Positions 10,058 through 18,909 of a stretch of DNA of 64,000 nt are shown in pieces. This DNA is from DAIOEK01 sp963828285 (GTDB lineage: Bacteria; Chloroflexota; Anaerolineae; Anaerolineales; Anaerolineaceae). Location of the stretch: positions 615,960 to 679,959 of the forward strand of contig CAWHEB010000001.1 in NCBI GenBank assembly GCA_963828285.1. Reading direction: 5' to 3'. The translations under genes and the position numbers were made by a program. The notes under the pieces were generated by a model that saw only the letters and a program-made list of their open reading frames with translations, did not search any database and was not told the DNA's origin. Position 1 is the stretch's first letter. Each line of letters opens with the position of its first letter.

Positions 10058-11321
10058 AAAGGAAAACCTTCTAGTCATCGGATTTCTGCTCATTTATACT
10101 ATTTATGCAATAAACACTCTTAGAATAGTGCCATTCCACCCAGATGAGACTACTCAGATTTATATGAGCGCAGATGGAGAAAGTTTTTGGTCAAACCCTG
10201 CAAATTTATTCTATTCTCCGAAAACAGGTTTTAGCCCAAAAATGCATTTACGATTGATCGATGCGCCTTTCGCTAGATCGATGATATTCCTTGGTCGTAA
10301 AGTTGCAGGACTGTCGATCTTGCAAAATGACTGGAATTGGTCCTTATCGTGGGCGTACAACCGAACGAATGCTGCTTATCCTGATGACAGATTATTATTC
10401 ATTTCGAGGTTAATGTGTTTCGCCGGTATACCATTTGGATTATATTTCTTCTATCGTACTTTACGGATCTTTTCATCCATACAGATCAGCATAGCTGGTG
10501 TCATACTTCTTTCGTTTTCAAGTGAATTCTTGTTGCATACCCGACGGGCAATGGCCGAGCCCTGGATGATGAGCCTTCTCATGGTTTCACTTTGGTGCGT
10601 GTTTTCCAAACCATCAAAAACGGTTTGGATCCTTTCTTGTGTCTCCCTTCCTGCTCTTGTGCAAACAAAACAATTGGTAATCCCATATGCCATAATAGCC
10701 GGTTTGGTCATTATATTAAGAACAATCAAATACAATGGTACTAGTATCGGATTAAAAGTTGCTGCCAATCTCATCATTATTTCGCTAAGCTTAACTGTGC
10801 TACTTAATCCGATCGGATGGGGAAACCCGCAAGCAACTATTCTCGCATCTTTAGCTGAACGCCAGGCTTTTAATCAAACCATGTTCAATACTCTCACGCG
10901 GGCACATTCTGGATTGGCAATGCCTACATTACCTTCACGAATCATTGGGATGGTTAGTGAAGTATTTTTTGCACCACCGGCATACACGGATGGCGGAACT
11001 TTTATTCAGGATTTGCAACCCTCAATTCCTGTGTATCAAAAAATAATCCTGCCAGAACTTTTTAGCGGGATGATTTGGGGTGTCATTTTTCTAACATTAT
11101 CTGCTTCAGGTTTCCTGATTGGAATCCTCAACCTGATCAGATCGCATCATCCATTCAAGCAGGAAATTGGTATCTTGTTGATAATTACTCTTAGCCAGGT
11201 TTTGCTCTTCTTGTCATTCTTCAATTTCGCATTTCAGAGATATTACATTCTTTTTTTTCCACTGGTGATATTGTGGATCTGTGTTGGGCTTGGAATAATA
11301 AGCATGAAGAAGATCGCTTAA
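10047..11321 (+). CDS. GT-C type polytopic membrane glycosyltransferase
   Basis: A protein of about 424 residues with an N-terminal membrane helix, then 'RIVPFHPDETTQIYMSADG' whose Asp-Glu pair resembles the catalytic loop of GT39-like enzymes, and about nine further helices. ATG codons at 10041 and 10047 are both possible. 10047 is preferred because GAGG at 10034-10037 is then at a normal distance. The start overlaps the end of the upstream gene, so the two form a translationally coupled pair. A strong bidirectional terminator follows at 11371-11410. Function is assigned by fold class only. Confidence 0.75.
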   Translation: MSVKKENLLVIGFLLIYTIYAINTLRIVPFHPDETTQIYMSADGESFWSNPANLFYSPKTGFSPKMHLRLIDAPFARSMIFLGRKVAGLSILQNDWNWSLSWAYNRTNAAYPDDRLLFISRLMCFAGIPFGLYFFYRTLRIFSSIQISIAGVILLSFSSEFLLHTRRAMAEPWMMSLLMVSLWCVFSKPSKTVWILSCVSLPALVQTKQLVIPYAIIAGLVIILRTIKYNGTSIGLKVAANLIIISLSLTVLLNPIGWGNPQATILASLAERQAFNQTMFNTLTRAHSGLAMPTLPSRIIGMVSEVFFAPPAYTDGGTFIQDLQPSIPVYQKIILPELFSGMIWGVIFLTLSASGFLIGILNLIRSHHPFKQEIGILLIITLSQVLLFLSFFNFAFQRYYILFFPLVILWICVGLGIISMKKIA

Positions 11322-11370
11322 ATTTTGTTGACCTTCAAATATTATTGATTGAACTACTTATCTTATAAAG

Positions 11371-11410
11371 GAAAAGATCCGGAAGTTTACATTCGCTTCC
11401 GGATCTTTTC
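11371..11410. terminator. Bidirectional intrinsic terminator
   Basis: A perfect 15-bp inverted repeat (11371-11385 with 11396-11410) with a 10-base loop. The outer ends are A-rich on one side and T-rich on the other. It lies between convergent genes, so it can end transcription from both directions. Confidence 0.9.
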
Positions 11411-11424
11411 TAACTAACTTTTGA

Positions 11425-13758
11425 TTACTTCGTTACAACTTCAGCTTGTGGTTTTTCTGCTGTTAATTGGACCATGGGTTTCTTGGATGCCATTAGACCC
11501 CAGACGATCACTCCGAACAGGATTAGTGCTACGATTACCAGACCTACACTCATTTGATTGTATTTTACGATGATTGGAGCAGCGATCAACGAGACCAGGT
11601 TGACAACCTTGATCATCGGGTTCAATGCGGGTCCAGCGGTATCCTTCAGGGGATCGCCTACGGTATCACCAACAACGCCGGCTTTGTGACGTTCAGATCC
11701 CTTGCCGGTATTTGCTATCAGGTCACGAGGTTCATCCTCGATGGATTTTTTGGCATTATCCCAGGCGCCACCTGCATTTGACATAAACACTGCCAACATT
11801 TGACCAGATAAGATCACACCAGCTAAGAAACCGCCCAGAGCTTCAACCTGAAGGACTAAACCTACAAGTAACGGCATTGCAACTGAGATTGCAGCCAAAG
11901 GCAGAAGTTCTTTTTGTGCAGAACGGGTGGAAATTCCTACAGCTTGTGCATAATCCGGTTTCACTGTTCCTTCCATTACACCAGGGATGCGGAATTGGCG
12001 GCGGACTTCTTCAACGATTTCCGCAGCTGCACGGGATACTGCACGGATGGATAAGGAGCTGAACAGCCAGGGAAGTGCTCCTCCCAACAAGAAGCCTACA
12101 AATACTTTTGTATCCGAAATACGAATGGAATCAATGATATTTGCTACTTGTAGTTGTTCTTGAGCGCGACCAACATCAGTTATGAAGGATGCGAACAATG
12201 ATACTGCTGCAATAACGGCAGATGCGATGGCTACACCCTTGGTGATCGCCTTGGTTGTGTTGCCAACTGCATCCAAATCTGCCATGATCTGGCGGGCTTT
12301 CAAAGTATTCTCATCATCCATGCCATGCCATGACATCTCACCGATACCATTGGCATTATCAGAGATTGGTCCGTATGAATCCATTGCTACATTGTTACCG
12401 GTGTGGCTGAGCATACCGATACCTACCATGGCAACAGCATAAAGAACGTATATTTGTCCATCAGCCTGGTACAGCATCAAACTGCAAATGAAGCTGATGG
12501 CAATGACCAACAATGCCCAGACAGAGGATTCCATTCCGACAGACAGACCCGAAAGGATTAATGTCGCTGGACCAGTATCGGCGGATTTAACAATTTCCTT
12601 CACCGGGCTCTTTTTGGTGGATGTGAAGTAAGAAGTCAGTGGATTGAACGCAACAGCAAGACCGACGCCGATGGTGGTCAACATGGCTAAACGCCAATCG
12701 TTTGCATACAGAATGGCAACAACAAACGCGAAAATAACTGTATTTACTGAAGAAACCTCGTATGAACGGAACATGGATTCTTCAGCGTCATGAGCACGCA
12801 GCCATTTTATTGGGAATTTTTCCCAGATCGGGACTGTGAAAGTACCGAGAATGGAACTGATAACACCTATACCACGAATAATTAGTGGATAAACAATCCA
12901 TTTTAAACTATGGGTTGGGTCAGCGGCTACAAGAGCAAGACCGAGGATTAATGCTGAAACAATGGTTACTTCATAGCTTTCGAAGATATCAGCAGCCATA
13001 CCAGCACAGTCACCTACATTATCTCCAACCAGATCAGCAATAACCGCAGCATTTCGAGGATCATCTTCAGGGATGTCTTTTTCTACTTTACCAACCAGAT
13101 CGGCACCAACATCCGCGGCTTTGGTATATATACCTCCACCTACCCGCATGAAAAGGGCTAATAGTGTTCCACCGAATCCGAAACCTAGGAGAGCATCAGG
13201 AGCTGCTTTACCAAAAATAATAAAGATTACTGTTCCACCGAGAAGACCTAAACCATCTGTAAGCATTCCGGTAATTGTTCCTGAGTAATACGCGATTGAT
13301 AGAGCTTCATTAAATCCACGTCTGGATGCAGATGCCACACGGACATTTGCTTGAATGGCCATCCTCATTCCAAGTTGACCCACAATAAGGGAGAAACTTG
13401 CACCCATTATGAATGCGATCGTTCTACCCACGGCGATGATAATTTGGGTATTTACCGGAAACTCTTCGAGAGCTTCACGGCTGGGAGGAACAACGTAAAC
13501 ACTCAGGAATAATGCGATACCCAACAAACCGATGGCTGGCAGAATGGTAGATAATTGGCGTTTCAGGTAGCTGTCTGCGCCGATACGGATGGCGTTCCAG
13601 ACTTCCTGCATTTTTTCGGTCCCTTTATCTTTTTTCAGGACGATTCCCCGCAGTAGCCAAGCATAAATCAGGCTAATAAATGCGGTAACTAGTACAAAAA
13701 TGACAGCGATCTGTTCGAAATCGTTCAGACCATGATGCGCAAGACCCAAAATATTCAT
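11425..13758 (-). CDS. hppA: Membrane-bound ion-pumping pyrophosphatase, K+-independent type
   Basis: A 777-residue protein with ~16 membrane helices that couples pyrophosphate hydrolysis to H+ (or Na+) export. The substrate/metal motif 'DVGADLVGKVEKDIPEDDPR' is followed by 'DLVGDNVGDCAGMAADIFES', and the C-terminal half has 'DNAKKSIE' and 'GDTVGDPLKDTAGPALN'. All are hallmark sequences of this family. 'GNTTKAITKG' carries Lys at the position that makes these enzymes independent of potassium (Ala in K+-dependent forms). The ATG at 13758 was chosen because GGAGGAGAA precedes it; an upstream in-frame TTG is less likely. It has its own promoter (13829-13857) and terminator. Pumped ion not decided here. 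Confidence 0.95.
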   Translation of the reverse strand: MNILGLAHHGLNDFEQIAVIFVLVTAFISLIYAWLLRGIVLKKDKGTEKMQEVWNAIRIGADSYLKRQLSTILPAIGLLGIALFLSVYVVPPSREALEEFPVNTQIIIAVGRTIAFIMGASFSLIVGQLGMRMAIQANVRVASASRRGFNEALSIAYYSGTITGMLTDGLGLLGGTVIFIIFGKAAPDALLGFGFGGTLLALFMRVGGGIYTKAADVGADLVGKVEKDIPEDDPRNAAVIADLVGDNVGDCAGMAADIFESYEVTIVSALILGLALVAADPTHSLKWIVYPLIIRGIGVISSILGTFTVPIWEKFPIKWLRAHDAEESMFRSYEVSSVNTVIFAFVVAILYANDWRLAMLTTIGVGLAVAFNPLTSYFTSTKKSPVKEIVKSADTGPATLILSGLSVGMESSVWALLVIAISFICSLMLYQADGQIYVLYAVAMVGIGMLSHTGNNVAMDSYGPISDNANGIGEMSWHGMDDENTLKARQIMADLDAVGNTTKAITKGVAIASAVIAAVSLFASFITDVGRAQEQLQVANIIDSIRISDTKVFVGFLLGGALPWLFSSLSIRAVSRAAAEIVEEVRRQFRIPGVMEGTVKPDYAQAVGISTRSAQKELLPLAAISVAMPLLVGLVLQVEALGGFLAGVILSGQMLAVFMSNAGGAWDNAKKSIEDEPRDLIANTGKGSERHKAGVVGDTVGDPLKDTAGPALNPMIKVVNLVSLIAAPIIVKYNQMSVGLVIVALILFGVIVWGLMASKKPMVQLTAEKPQAEVVTK

Positions 13759-13828
13759 AATTTCTCCTCCAATTCTCAGGTTGTTTGACAAATAAATATA
13801 TCACGAGTTCTCAGATTTCGCTCGAATT

Positions 13829-13857
13829 AGTATAACAAAATAATCCTTATATTGCAA
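13829..13857 (-). promoter_or_regulatory. Sigma70-type promoter for hppA
   Basis: On the minus strand TTGCAA (13852-13857) and TATACT (13829-13834) are separated by 17 bases, about 70 bases upstream of the hppA ATG. The rest of the 273-base divergent gap up to 14031 shows no other clear element. Confidence 0.6.
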
Positions 13858-14031
13858 TTAATTACAAAATGAAACTTAAGTTTCTTTTTGTTCAACATTA
13901 GGATTAGATTAGAACCAAGCAGAACACTTGAAATTGAACCCATGATTGTTGTATATTCTTACAGGTCTCATTGTCCAAAAGTGTGTCTATATACTGGTTA
14001 CCTGATTTCTAGTCCGGGTTAACCATTTTTT

Positions 14032-15021
14032 ATGTCAGGTGCCAGAATGATCAAAGTTACCGAATTAACAAAAGATTATGGAAACCGTCGCGCAATTGAT
14101 CAGATCAGTTTTCAAGCTGGTCAAGGTGAAATCGTTGGATTCCTCGGTCCAAATGGCGCCGGTAAAACGACTACGATGAGGATCTTGACTGGTTACATCC
14201 CACCCACCAGCGGTAATGCTGAGATCGGTGGTTTCGATGTTTTCGAAAAGTCACTGGATGTTCGAAAACTGGTCGGGTATTTACCTGAAACAGTCCCACT
14301 CTATCCTGAAATGACAGTAAAGGGATATCTCAAGTATATGGCGGATCTTCGGCATCTTTCAAACCCTTTGATTCGGGTTGGTGAAGTGCTGGAGTTGGTT
14401 CAACTTACTGATCGATCGAACAGCTATCTAGATAAGCTTTCCAAAGGAATGCGGCAACGGGTTGGTTTGGCACAAGCACTAGTTCATCAGCCCCAGGTAT
14501 TGATTTTGGATGAACCCACAATCGGATTAGACCCGGCTCAAATCATCGAGGTTCGGCACATCATACAACAGATTGGCAAGGAAAAGACCGTCTTGTTATC
14601 AACCCATATACTTTCCGAAGCCCAGCAAGTCTGCGATCGTGTCTTAATCATTAATAAAGGAAAGATCGTTGCTGAAGATACTCCAACGCGACTACAACAA
14701 CGATTAGTTGGTTCAAGGCATATTAGACTTACCATTACTGGTGATATCGAAGATAGCCTTGAATTAATTCGATCCATTAGTGGAATCGCAGAGGTTGAAC
14801 AGAGGACATCATGTGAAGTCGAATTCGCAATTTCTGGCGCACACGATCCAAGACCTGAATTGGTCAAGAAACTGACCCATTCAAATGTTGGAATCCTTGA
14901 AATTCGCGAAATATCGATCAGCCTCGAAGATATCTTCTTGCAGCTTACTCGTGATGATCAACCAGACCCATTAATTTCAGGTCAATCCGTAAATGAATCT
15001 GGTCCACACATAGGTGAGTGA
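14032..15021 (+). CDS. ABC transporter ATP-binding protein (GldA/CcmA-like)
   Basis: A 329-residue ATPase subunit. Walker A is 'GFLGPNGAGKTTT', the signature is 'LSKGMRQRVGLAQAL', Walker B is 'VLILDEPTIGLDPAQ' and the switch His is in 'LLSTHIL'. The N-terminal ~220 residues are the nucleotide-binding domain and the remaining ~100 a C-terminal extension as in GldA/DrrA-type exporters. ATG 14032 is the longest start; ATG 14047 ('MIKVTEL') is also plausible because neither has a strong ribosome site. It is followed 3 bases later by an ABC-2 permease and then a GldG-like protein. This three-gene set is widespread beyond gliding bacteria, and its cargo is unknown. Confidence 0.85.
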   Translation: MSGARMIKVTELTKDYGNRRAIDQISFQAGQGEIVGFLGPNGAGKTTTMRILTGYIPPTSGNAEIGGFDVFEKSLDVRKLVGYLPETVPLYPEMTVKGYLKYMADLRHLSNPLIRVGEVLELVQLTDRSNSYLDKLSKGMRQRVGLAQALVHQPQVLILDEPTIGLDPAQIIEVRHIIQQIGKEKTVLLSTHILSEAQQVCDRVLIINKGKIVAEDTPTRLQQRLVGSRHIRLTITGDIEDSLELIRSISGIAEVEQRTSCEVEFAISGAHDPRPELVKKLTHSNVGILEIREISISLEDIFLQLTRDDQPDPLISGQSVNESGPHIGE

Positions 15022-15024
15022 TAC

Positions 15025-15759
15025 ATGCGAAATATCTGGGTAATTGCAAAACGAGAACTACACCTATACTTTATTAGTCCGATAGCTTACGCGGTTTTAT
15101 TAATGATCATGTTATTGTTAGGGATTATTTTTTATGCGAATTTCGTTTTCGCACTCATGAGCCAGGTAACTCCATCGATCCAATTCATTATCAATCCATT
15201 AGTGACCATGTTGTTGTTTACTACACCTGCTATCACAATGAGGACTATTGCAGAAGAACAGAAACAAGGCACATTGGAAATATTACTAACTGCTCCTGTC
15301 CGCGATTCTGAACTGGTCATTGGGAAATGGTTTGGGGCAGTCCTGTTTGGTAACTCAGTGCTGTTATTGAGTTTGATATTTCCAATAATTCTGAGCTTTA
15401 TGATCAAGCCAGGGTTAGATATTGGATTGGTATTCGCCAATTATCTGGGAGTATTCCTCCTTTTATGTGTGTTCATGGCAATTGGTGTATTTGCTTCATC
15501 ACTGTTCAGTAATCAGATAGCATCCTTCTTTATAACCCTTGGGATTTTGCTTGTATTTTGGATGATCGCTTATGCTGCACAATTTGGTGGTACATCAACG
15601 TTAATAAGTGTCGTCAAATACCTTGATTTCAGTAATCATTTTTATTCTTCATTCGCAGTTGGAATGGTGGGATTGAAAGACATCATGTACTTTATCAGTA
15701 TCACTGCATTTTCACTTTTCCTCGGATCAATATCAGTTGAATCCCGGAGGTGGCGGTAA
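15025..15759 (+). CDS. ABC-2 type permease (GldF-like)
   Basis: A 244-residue membrane protein with six hydrophobic segments. The N-terminal 'RELHLYFISPIAYAV' and the cytoplasmic 'MRTIAEEQKQGTLEILLTAP' are diagnostic of the ABC-2 permease group that includes GldF and NosY. It pairs with the ATPase just upstream. Its stop codon shares a base with the start of the following GldG-like gene (TAATG), so translation is probably coupled. What the complex exports is not known from sequence. Confidence 0.85.
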   Translation: MRNIWVIAKRELHLYFISPIAYAVLLMIMLLLGIIFYANFVFALMSQVTPSIQFIINPLVTMLLFTTPAITMRTIAEEQKQGTLEILLTAPVRDSELVIGKWFGAVLFGNSVLLLSLIFPIILSFMIKPGLDIGLVFANYLGVFLLLCVFMAIGVFASSLFSNQIASFFITLGILLVFWMIAYAAQFGGTSTLISVVKYLDFSNHFYSSFAVGMVGLKDIMYFISITAFSLFLGSISVESRRWR

Positions 15760-17306
15760 TGTTGAACAAACTACGACCGTACGCCTGGTTTTCTCTCATC
15801 ATCGCCTTACTATCCACTATCTTTTCAGGTGGGTATTATTACATTAAAAGAGTGTTTGATTTACCTTTGATGATAAGCGTAAGCTTCACTGTGATTGGAT
15901 TGGCCCTGTATGCATTGATAAACCCAGATGCCATTCGAAAATTTTTTACAGGAAGACAGATAAAATATGCCAGTAACGCAATCATTGAAATTATAGCGGT
16001 TGCAGCCATTCTCATTGCGATAAATTTTATTGTTAACAAACAAGCAAAAGAATGGGATTTTACAGCAGATCTAGTTAATACACTCTCTCCTCAAACCATA
16101 GAAATCTTGCAGAATCTACCTGGAAAGGTTGAAGCGCTTGCCTTTGCCTCGGATCAATACCCTAAAGATGACCTACCCACATTGCTAACAAACCTTGCTC
16201 AAAATTCAAACGGTAAACTCATTTATCATATCATTGATCCAAACCAGGATCCTGTCTCAGCAAAAACGTATAAAATCACTACAGATGGGACCATCATCTT
16301 CCTATTAAATGGTTTCCAACAGGAAACCAAGATAACATCGGAATCAGAGATAGCCACAGCCTTGGTAAAACTCAGTAATCCTAATGCATCAGTGGTCTAC
16401 TTTTTAACTGGCCATGGAGAAAGAGATCCATTTTCAACTGGGGATGAAAGCTATTCTTCCTTTAAGGAACAATTAGAGAAGAAAAACTACGTAATAAAAC
16501 CACTCAATCTTTTGGTAGATCCCAAAATTCCCATTGATGCGACAGCAATTGTCATTACCGGACCACAAAAACCAGTTTCCAAGGAAGAAGTGAATCTTCT
16601 CAAAGAATATTCCAATTCTGGAAAATCCCTGGTTGTGTTTGAAGATGCGAGAGTCATTACTGATTTTGGCGATGAGGTTGACCCTATTGCCGATTATCTA
16701 CTCAGCGATTGGGGTATGAAACTAAATGATGATTTTGTTGTTGACATGAATAGTAATCCACCATCACAGGTAATTGCCAGTCAATATGGGGATCACCCAA
16801 TTACCCAACGTATGGCTGGAATTGTTTCGATTTTTCCGTCCACTCGAAGTATAACGCTGCATGATCCATCACCCGAAAACCTGCAAATTACAGGTCTTGT
16901 TTACACCTCGGCGAATTCTTGGGGTGAAACTGATTTGGATGGCTTAAAAAAGGATCAGCTTCAATTTGATAAACAATCCGACTTCCAGGGTCCACTAGTT
17001 TTAGGTGCTTCTGCGCAAAACTTGGTAACGAAATCAAGGCTTGTTGTCCTGGGAAGCTCATATTTTGCTATGAATAAGAACTTTGAAGTGTATGGGAACG
17101 GTGACCTGGCAATCAATATTATTGATTGGGTTACAGAGAATGAACAACTCATCAAACTTTCAACCAGAGTAATTACTCAAAGGATCCTTGTCCCACCATC
17201 TCAAACTGTTGTATCCATGCTTTTCTTACTCACTATTGTCTTAATCCCGGGTTGTATCATTGCAGCCGGCATTACCGTCTGGATAAACAGGCGAAAGAGG
17301 AATTGA
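15759..17306 (+). CDS. GldG-like ABC transporter auxiliary protein
   Basis: A 515-residue protein with two or three N-terminal membrane helices, a large extracytoplasmic domain of the ABC_transp_aux/GldG type and a single C-terminal helix before a basic tail ('VWINRRKRN'). The region 'DFTADLVNTLSPQTIEILQNL' is the typical opening of the GldG soluble domain, and 'VVYFLTGHGERDP' is the conserved motif in its middle. The ATG at 15759 is preferred because GGAGGT lies 7 bases upstream. It completes an ATPase-permease-GldG triad. The role is assumed to be coupling to, or gating of, the exporter; no substrate can be named. Confidence 0.8.
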   Translation: MLNKLRPYAWFSLIIALLSTIFSGGYYYIKRVFDLPLMISVSFTVIGLALYALINPDAIRKFFTGRQIKYASNAIIEIIAVAAILIAINFIVNKQAKEWDFTADLVNTLSPQTIEILQNLPGKVEALAFASDQYPKDDLPTLLTNLAQNSNGKLIYHIIDPNQDPVSAKTYKITTDGTIIFLLNGFQQETKITSESEIATALVKLSNPNASVVYFLTGHGERDPFSTGDESYSSFKEQLEKKNYVIKPLNLLVDPKIPIDATAIVITGPQKPVSKEEVNLLKEYSNSGKSLVVFEDARVITDFGDEVDPIADYLLSDWGMKLNDDFVVDMNSNPPSQVIASQYGDHPITQRMAGIVSIFPSTRSITLHDPSPENLQITGLVYTSANSWGETDLDGLKKDQLQFDKQSDFQGPLVLGASAQNLVTKSRLVVLGSSYFAMNKNFEVYGNGDLAINIIDWVTENEQLIKLSTRVITQRILVPPSQTVVSMLFLLTIVLIPGCIIAAGITVWINRRKRN

Positions 17307-17403
17307 TCGAAATTCCTTAATTGTTCTTATTTAGATTCTGTGGTTTTGATCGATAATAGATAGGTTTACGGTTTGTATTAGGTATTGAAATTGAAAATAA
17401 AAA

Positions 17404-17443
17404 CGGGTATTCTGATATAGCTTAACTATCAGTATCCCACCCG
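17404..17443 (+). other. Imperfect hairpin upstream of the sigma factor gene
   Basis: CGGGT (17404-17408) pairs with ACCCG (17439-17443) and an inner CTGATA pairs with TATCAG, with unpaired bases between. No T-run follows, so it is not a clear terminator. It may be a leader structure for the sigma factor message or chance. The rest of 17307-17531 holds no other clear element. Confidence 0.3.
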
Positions 17444-17531
17444 ATAATGATCAAGAAGAAGAGGGTATTCAAATTGACCGCGGGTATAGAACTCGCGTAA
17501 GTATTTATGCCGTCAGAATTAAGGATACTAC

Positions 17532-18746
17532 ATGGATGATATTGCATTAAATGTTATTGAAGAAGATGAAGACGAATATTCAGCAATCGCCAGGCTTATC
17601 GAGCTGGGGCGAACAAAGTCATATGTAACTATCGACGATATTTTGCATTTCTTTCCGGAAGCCGAACAAGATGTTGAGCAGCTTGAAGAAGCTTTTGCAG
17701 CCTTACTAAGTGCTGGGATTCCATACATTGAGGATCTTGCATCAATTGAAGGTCCGTCTGAAGATGAACTGGCAAGTGATGATGAGGAAGAAGCGGACGA
17801 TCACCAAGGATTGGCAATGGACGACCTTGCCAATATTGATACCAATGACACCATTGGTCTATATTTAAAAGAAGTAAGTCGAGTTCCACTTCTCAATGCT
17901 GAAGAAGAAGTTACTCTTGCTCAGAGGATCGAGAATGGTAGAACAGCCCGAGAAGAGCTTGCTAAGGGTTCATCAACTTCTCGTCGTCGAACAGAATTGC
18001 GCCACGAAATTGAAGATGGTTGGAGTGCACGTGAACATCTAATCACAGCTAACAGCCGTCTGGTAATATCGGTAGCAAAAAAATATATGGGGCGTGGTGT
18101 TCCTTTCCTGGATTTAATTCAGGAAGGTAATATCGGCCTCATCAGAGCGACGAAAAAATTTGATTACCGCCGTGGTCATAAGTTTTCCACATATGCAACC
18201 TGGTGGATCCGCCAGGCAGTCACCCGTGCCATCGCAGATCAAGGTCGCACCATTCGTGTTCCTGTCCATATGGGTGACCAAATCAATAAACTTTTACGAG
18301 TACAGCATCAACTAACTCAACGTCTTGGAAGAGAACCATCTGTGGATGAGTTGGCAATCGCACTGGATGTTCCGCCTAAGAAGGTTGAGAATATGATACA
18401 AGTGGCTAGAAGACCACTCTCCCTTGAGACGCCGACCGATGATGAAGAAGATTCAGTCCTTGGTGATTTCATTGAAGATGATCAAGCACCCCCACCGGAT
18501 GATAGCGCGACATATAACCTTCTCCGTGAACATTTGGAAGAAGTATTAAATAGCCTACCTCCCCGCGAAGTCCGGATATTACAACTTCGTTACGGTTTAC
18601 TAGATGGACAGGCGTACACTCTCGAAGAAGTAGGGAGGAAAATGGGTGTCACTCGTGAGCGCGTTCGCCAGATTGAGGCACAAGCATTGTCACGGTTACG
18701 CCATCCTACTATCCGAAGAAAACTTCGAGATTATTTAGGCGAATAA
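17532..18746 (+). CDS. rpoD: Primary RNA polymerase sigma factor (sigma70)
   Basis: A 404-residue vegetative sigma factor. It has an acidic N-terminal region 1.1-like domain (~residues 1-100), region 1.2 'DTIGLYLKEVSRVPLLNAEEE' and region 2 with 'FLDLIQEGNIGLIRATKKFDY'. The -10-recognising stretch 'FSTYATWWIRQAVTRA' comes next, then region 3 from 'PVHMGDQINKLLRV', and region 4.2 with the helix-turn-helix 'TLEEVGRKMGVTRERVRQIE'. The full set of conserved regions and the region 1.1-like acidic start argue for the housekeeping sigma rather than an alternative one. AAGGA precedes the ATG. A strong terminator follows at 18792, so it is probably transcribed alone. Confidence 0.93.
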   Translation: MDDIALNVIEEDEDEYSAIARLIELGRTKSYVTIDDILHFFPEAEQDVEQLEEAFAALLSAGIPYIEDLASIEGPSEDELASDDEEEADDHQGLAMDDLANIDTNDTIGLYLKEVSRVPLLNAEEEVTLAQRIENGRTAREELAKGSSTSRRRTELRHEIEDGWSAREHLITANSRLVISVAKKYMGRGVPFLDLIQEGNIGLIRATKKFDYRRGHKFSTYATWWIRQAVTRAIADQGRTIRVPVHMGDQINKLLRVQHQLTQRLGREPSVDELAIALDVPPKKVENMIQVARRPLSLETPTDDEEDSVLGDFIEDDQAPPPDDSATYNLLREHLEEVLNSLPPREVRILQLRYGLLDGQAYTLEEVGRKMGVTRERVRQIEAQALSRLRHPTIRRKLRDYLGE

Positions 18747-18791
18747 TTAGTTAAATTCAGGTTTCCTTCAATACTAAGAAATTGATTTAAT

Positions 18792-18822
18792 AAAATCCTT
18801 CCCCGGGGAAGGATTTTATTTC
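18792..18822 (+). terminator. Intrinsic terminator after the sigma factor gene
   Basis: A 13-bp perfect inverted repeat centred on CCCCGGGG (AAAATCCTTCCCC at 18792-18804 with GGGGAAGGATTTT at 18805-18817), followed by a T-rich tract. Confidence 0.85.
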
Positions 18823-18850
18823 TACTTTTTCTTCATGTACGCCTAATGGG

Positions 18851-18856
18851 TATAAT
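18851..18856 (+). promoter_or_regulatory. -10 element (TATAAT) upstream of the TPR/PDWL gene
   Basis: A perfect TATAAT 53 bases before the ATG at 18910 and just after the upstream terminator. No good -35 box is visible at 16-18 bases. Position makes it the best candidate promoter for the large downstream gene. Confidence 0.4.
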
Positions 18857-18909
18857 ACTTGCATATTCAGAAAATATGTTGCATACTATTTGAGGGAGGT
18901 AACCTGGAG

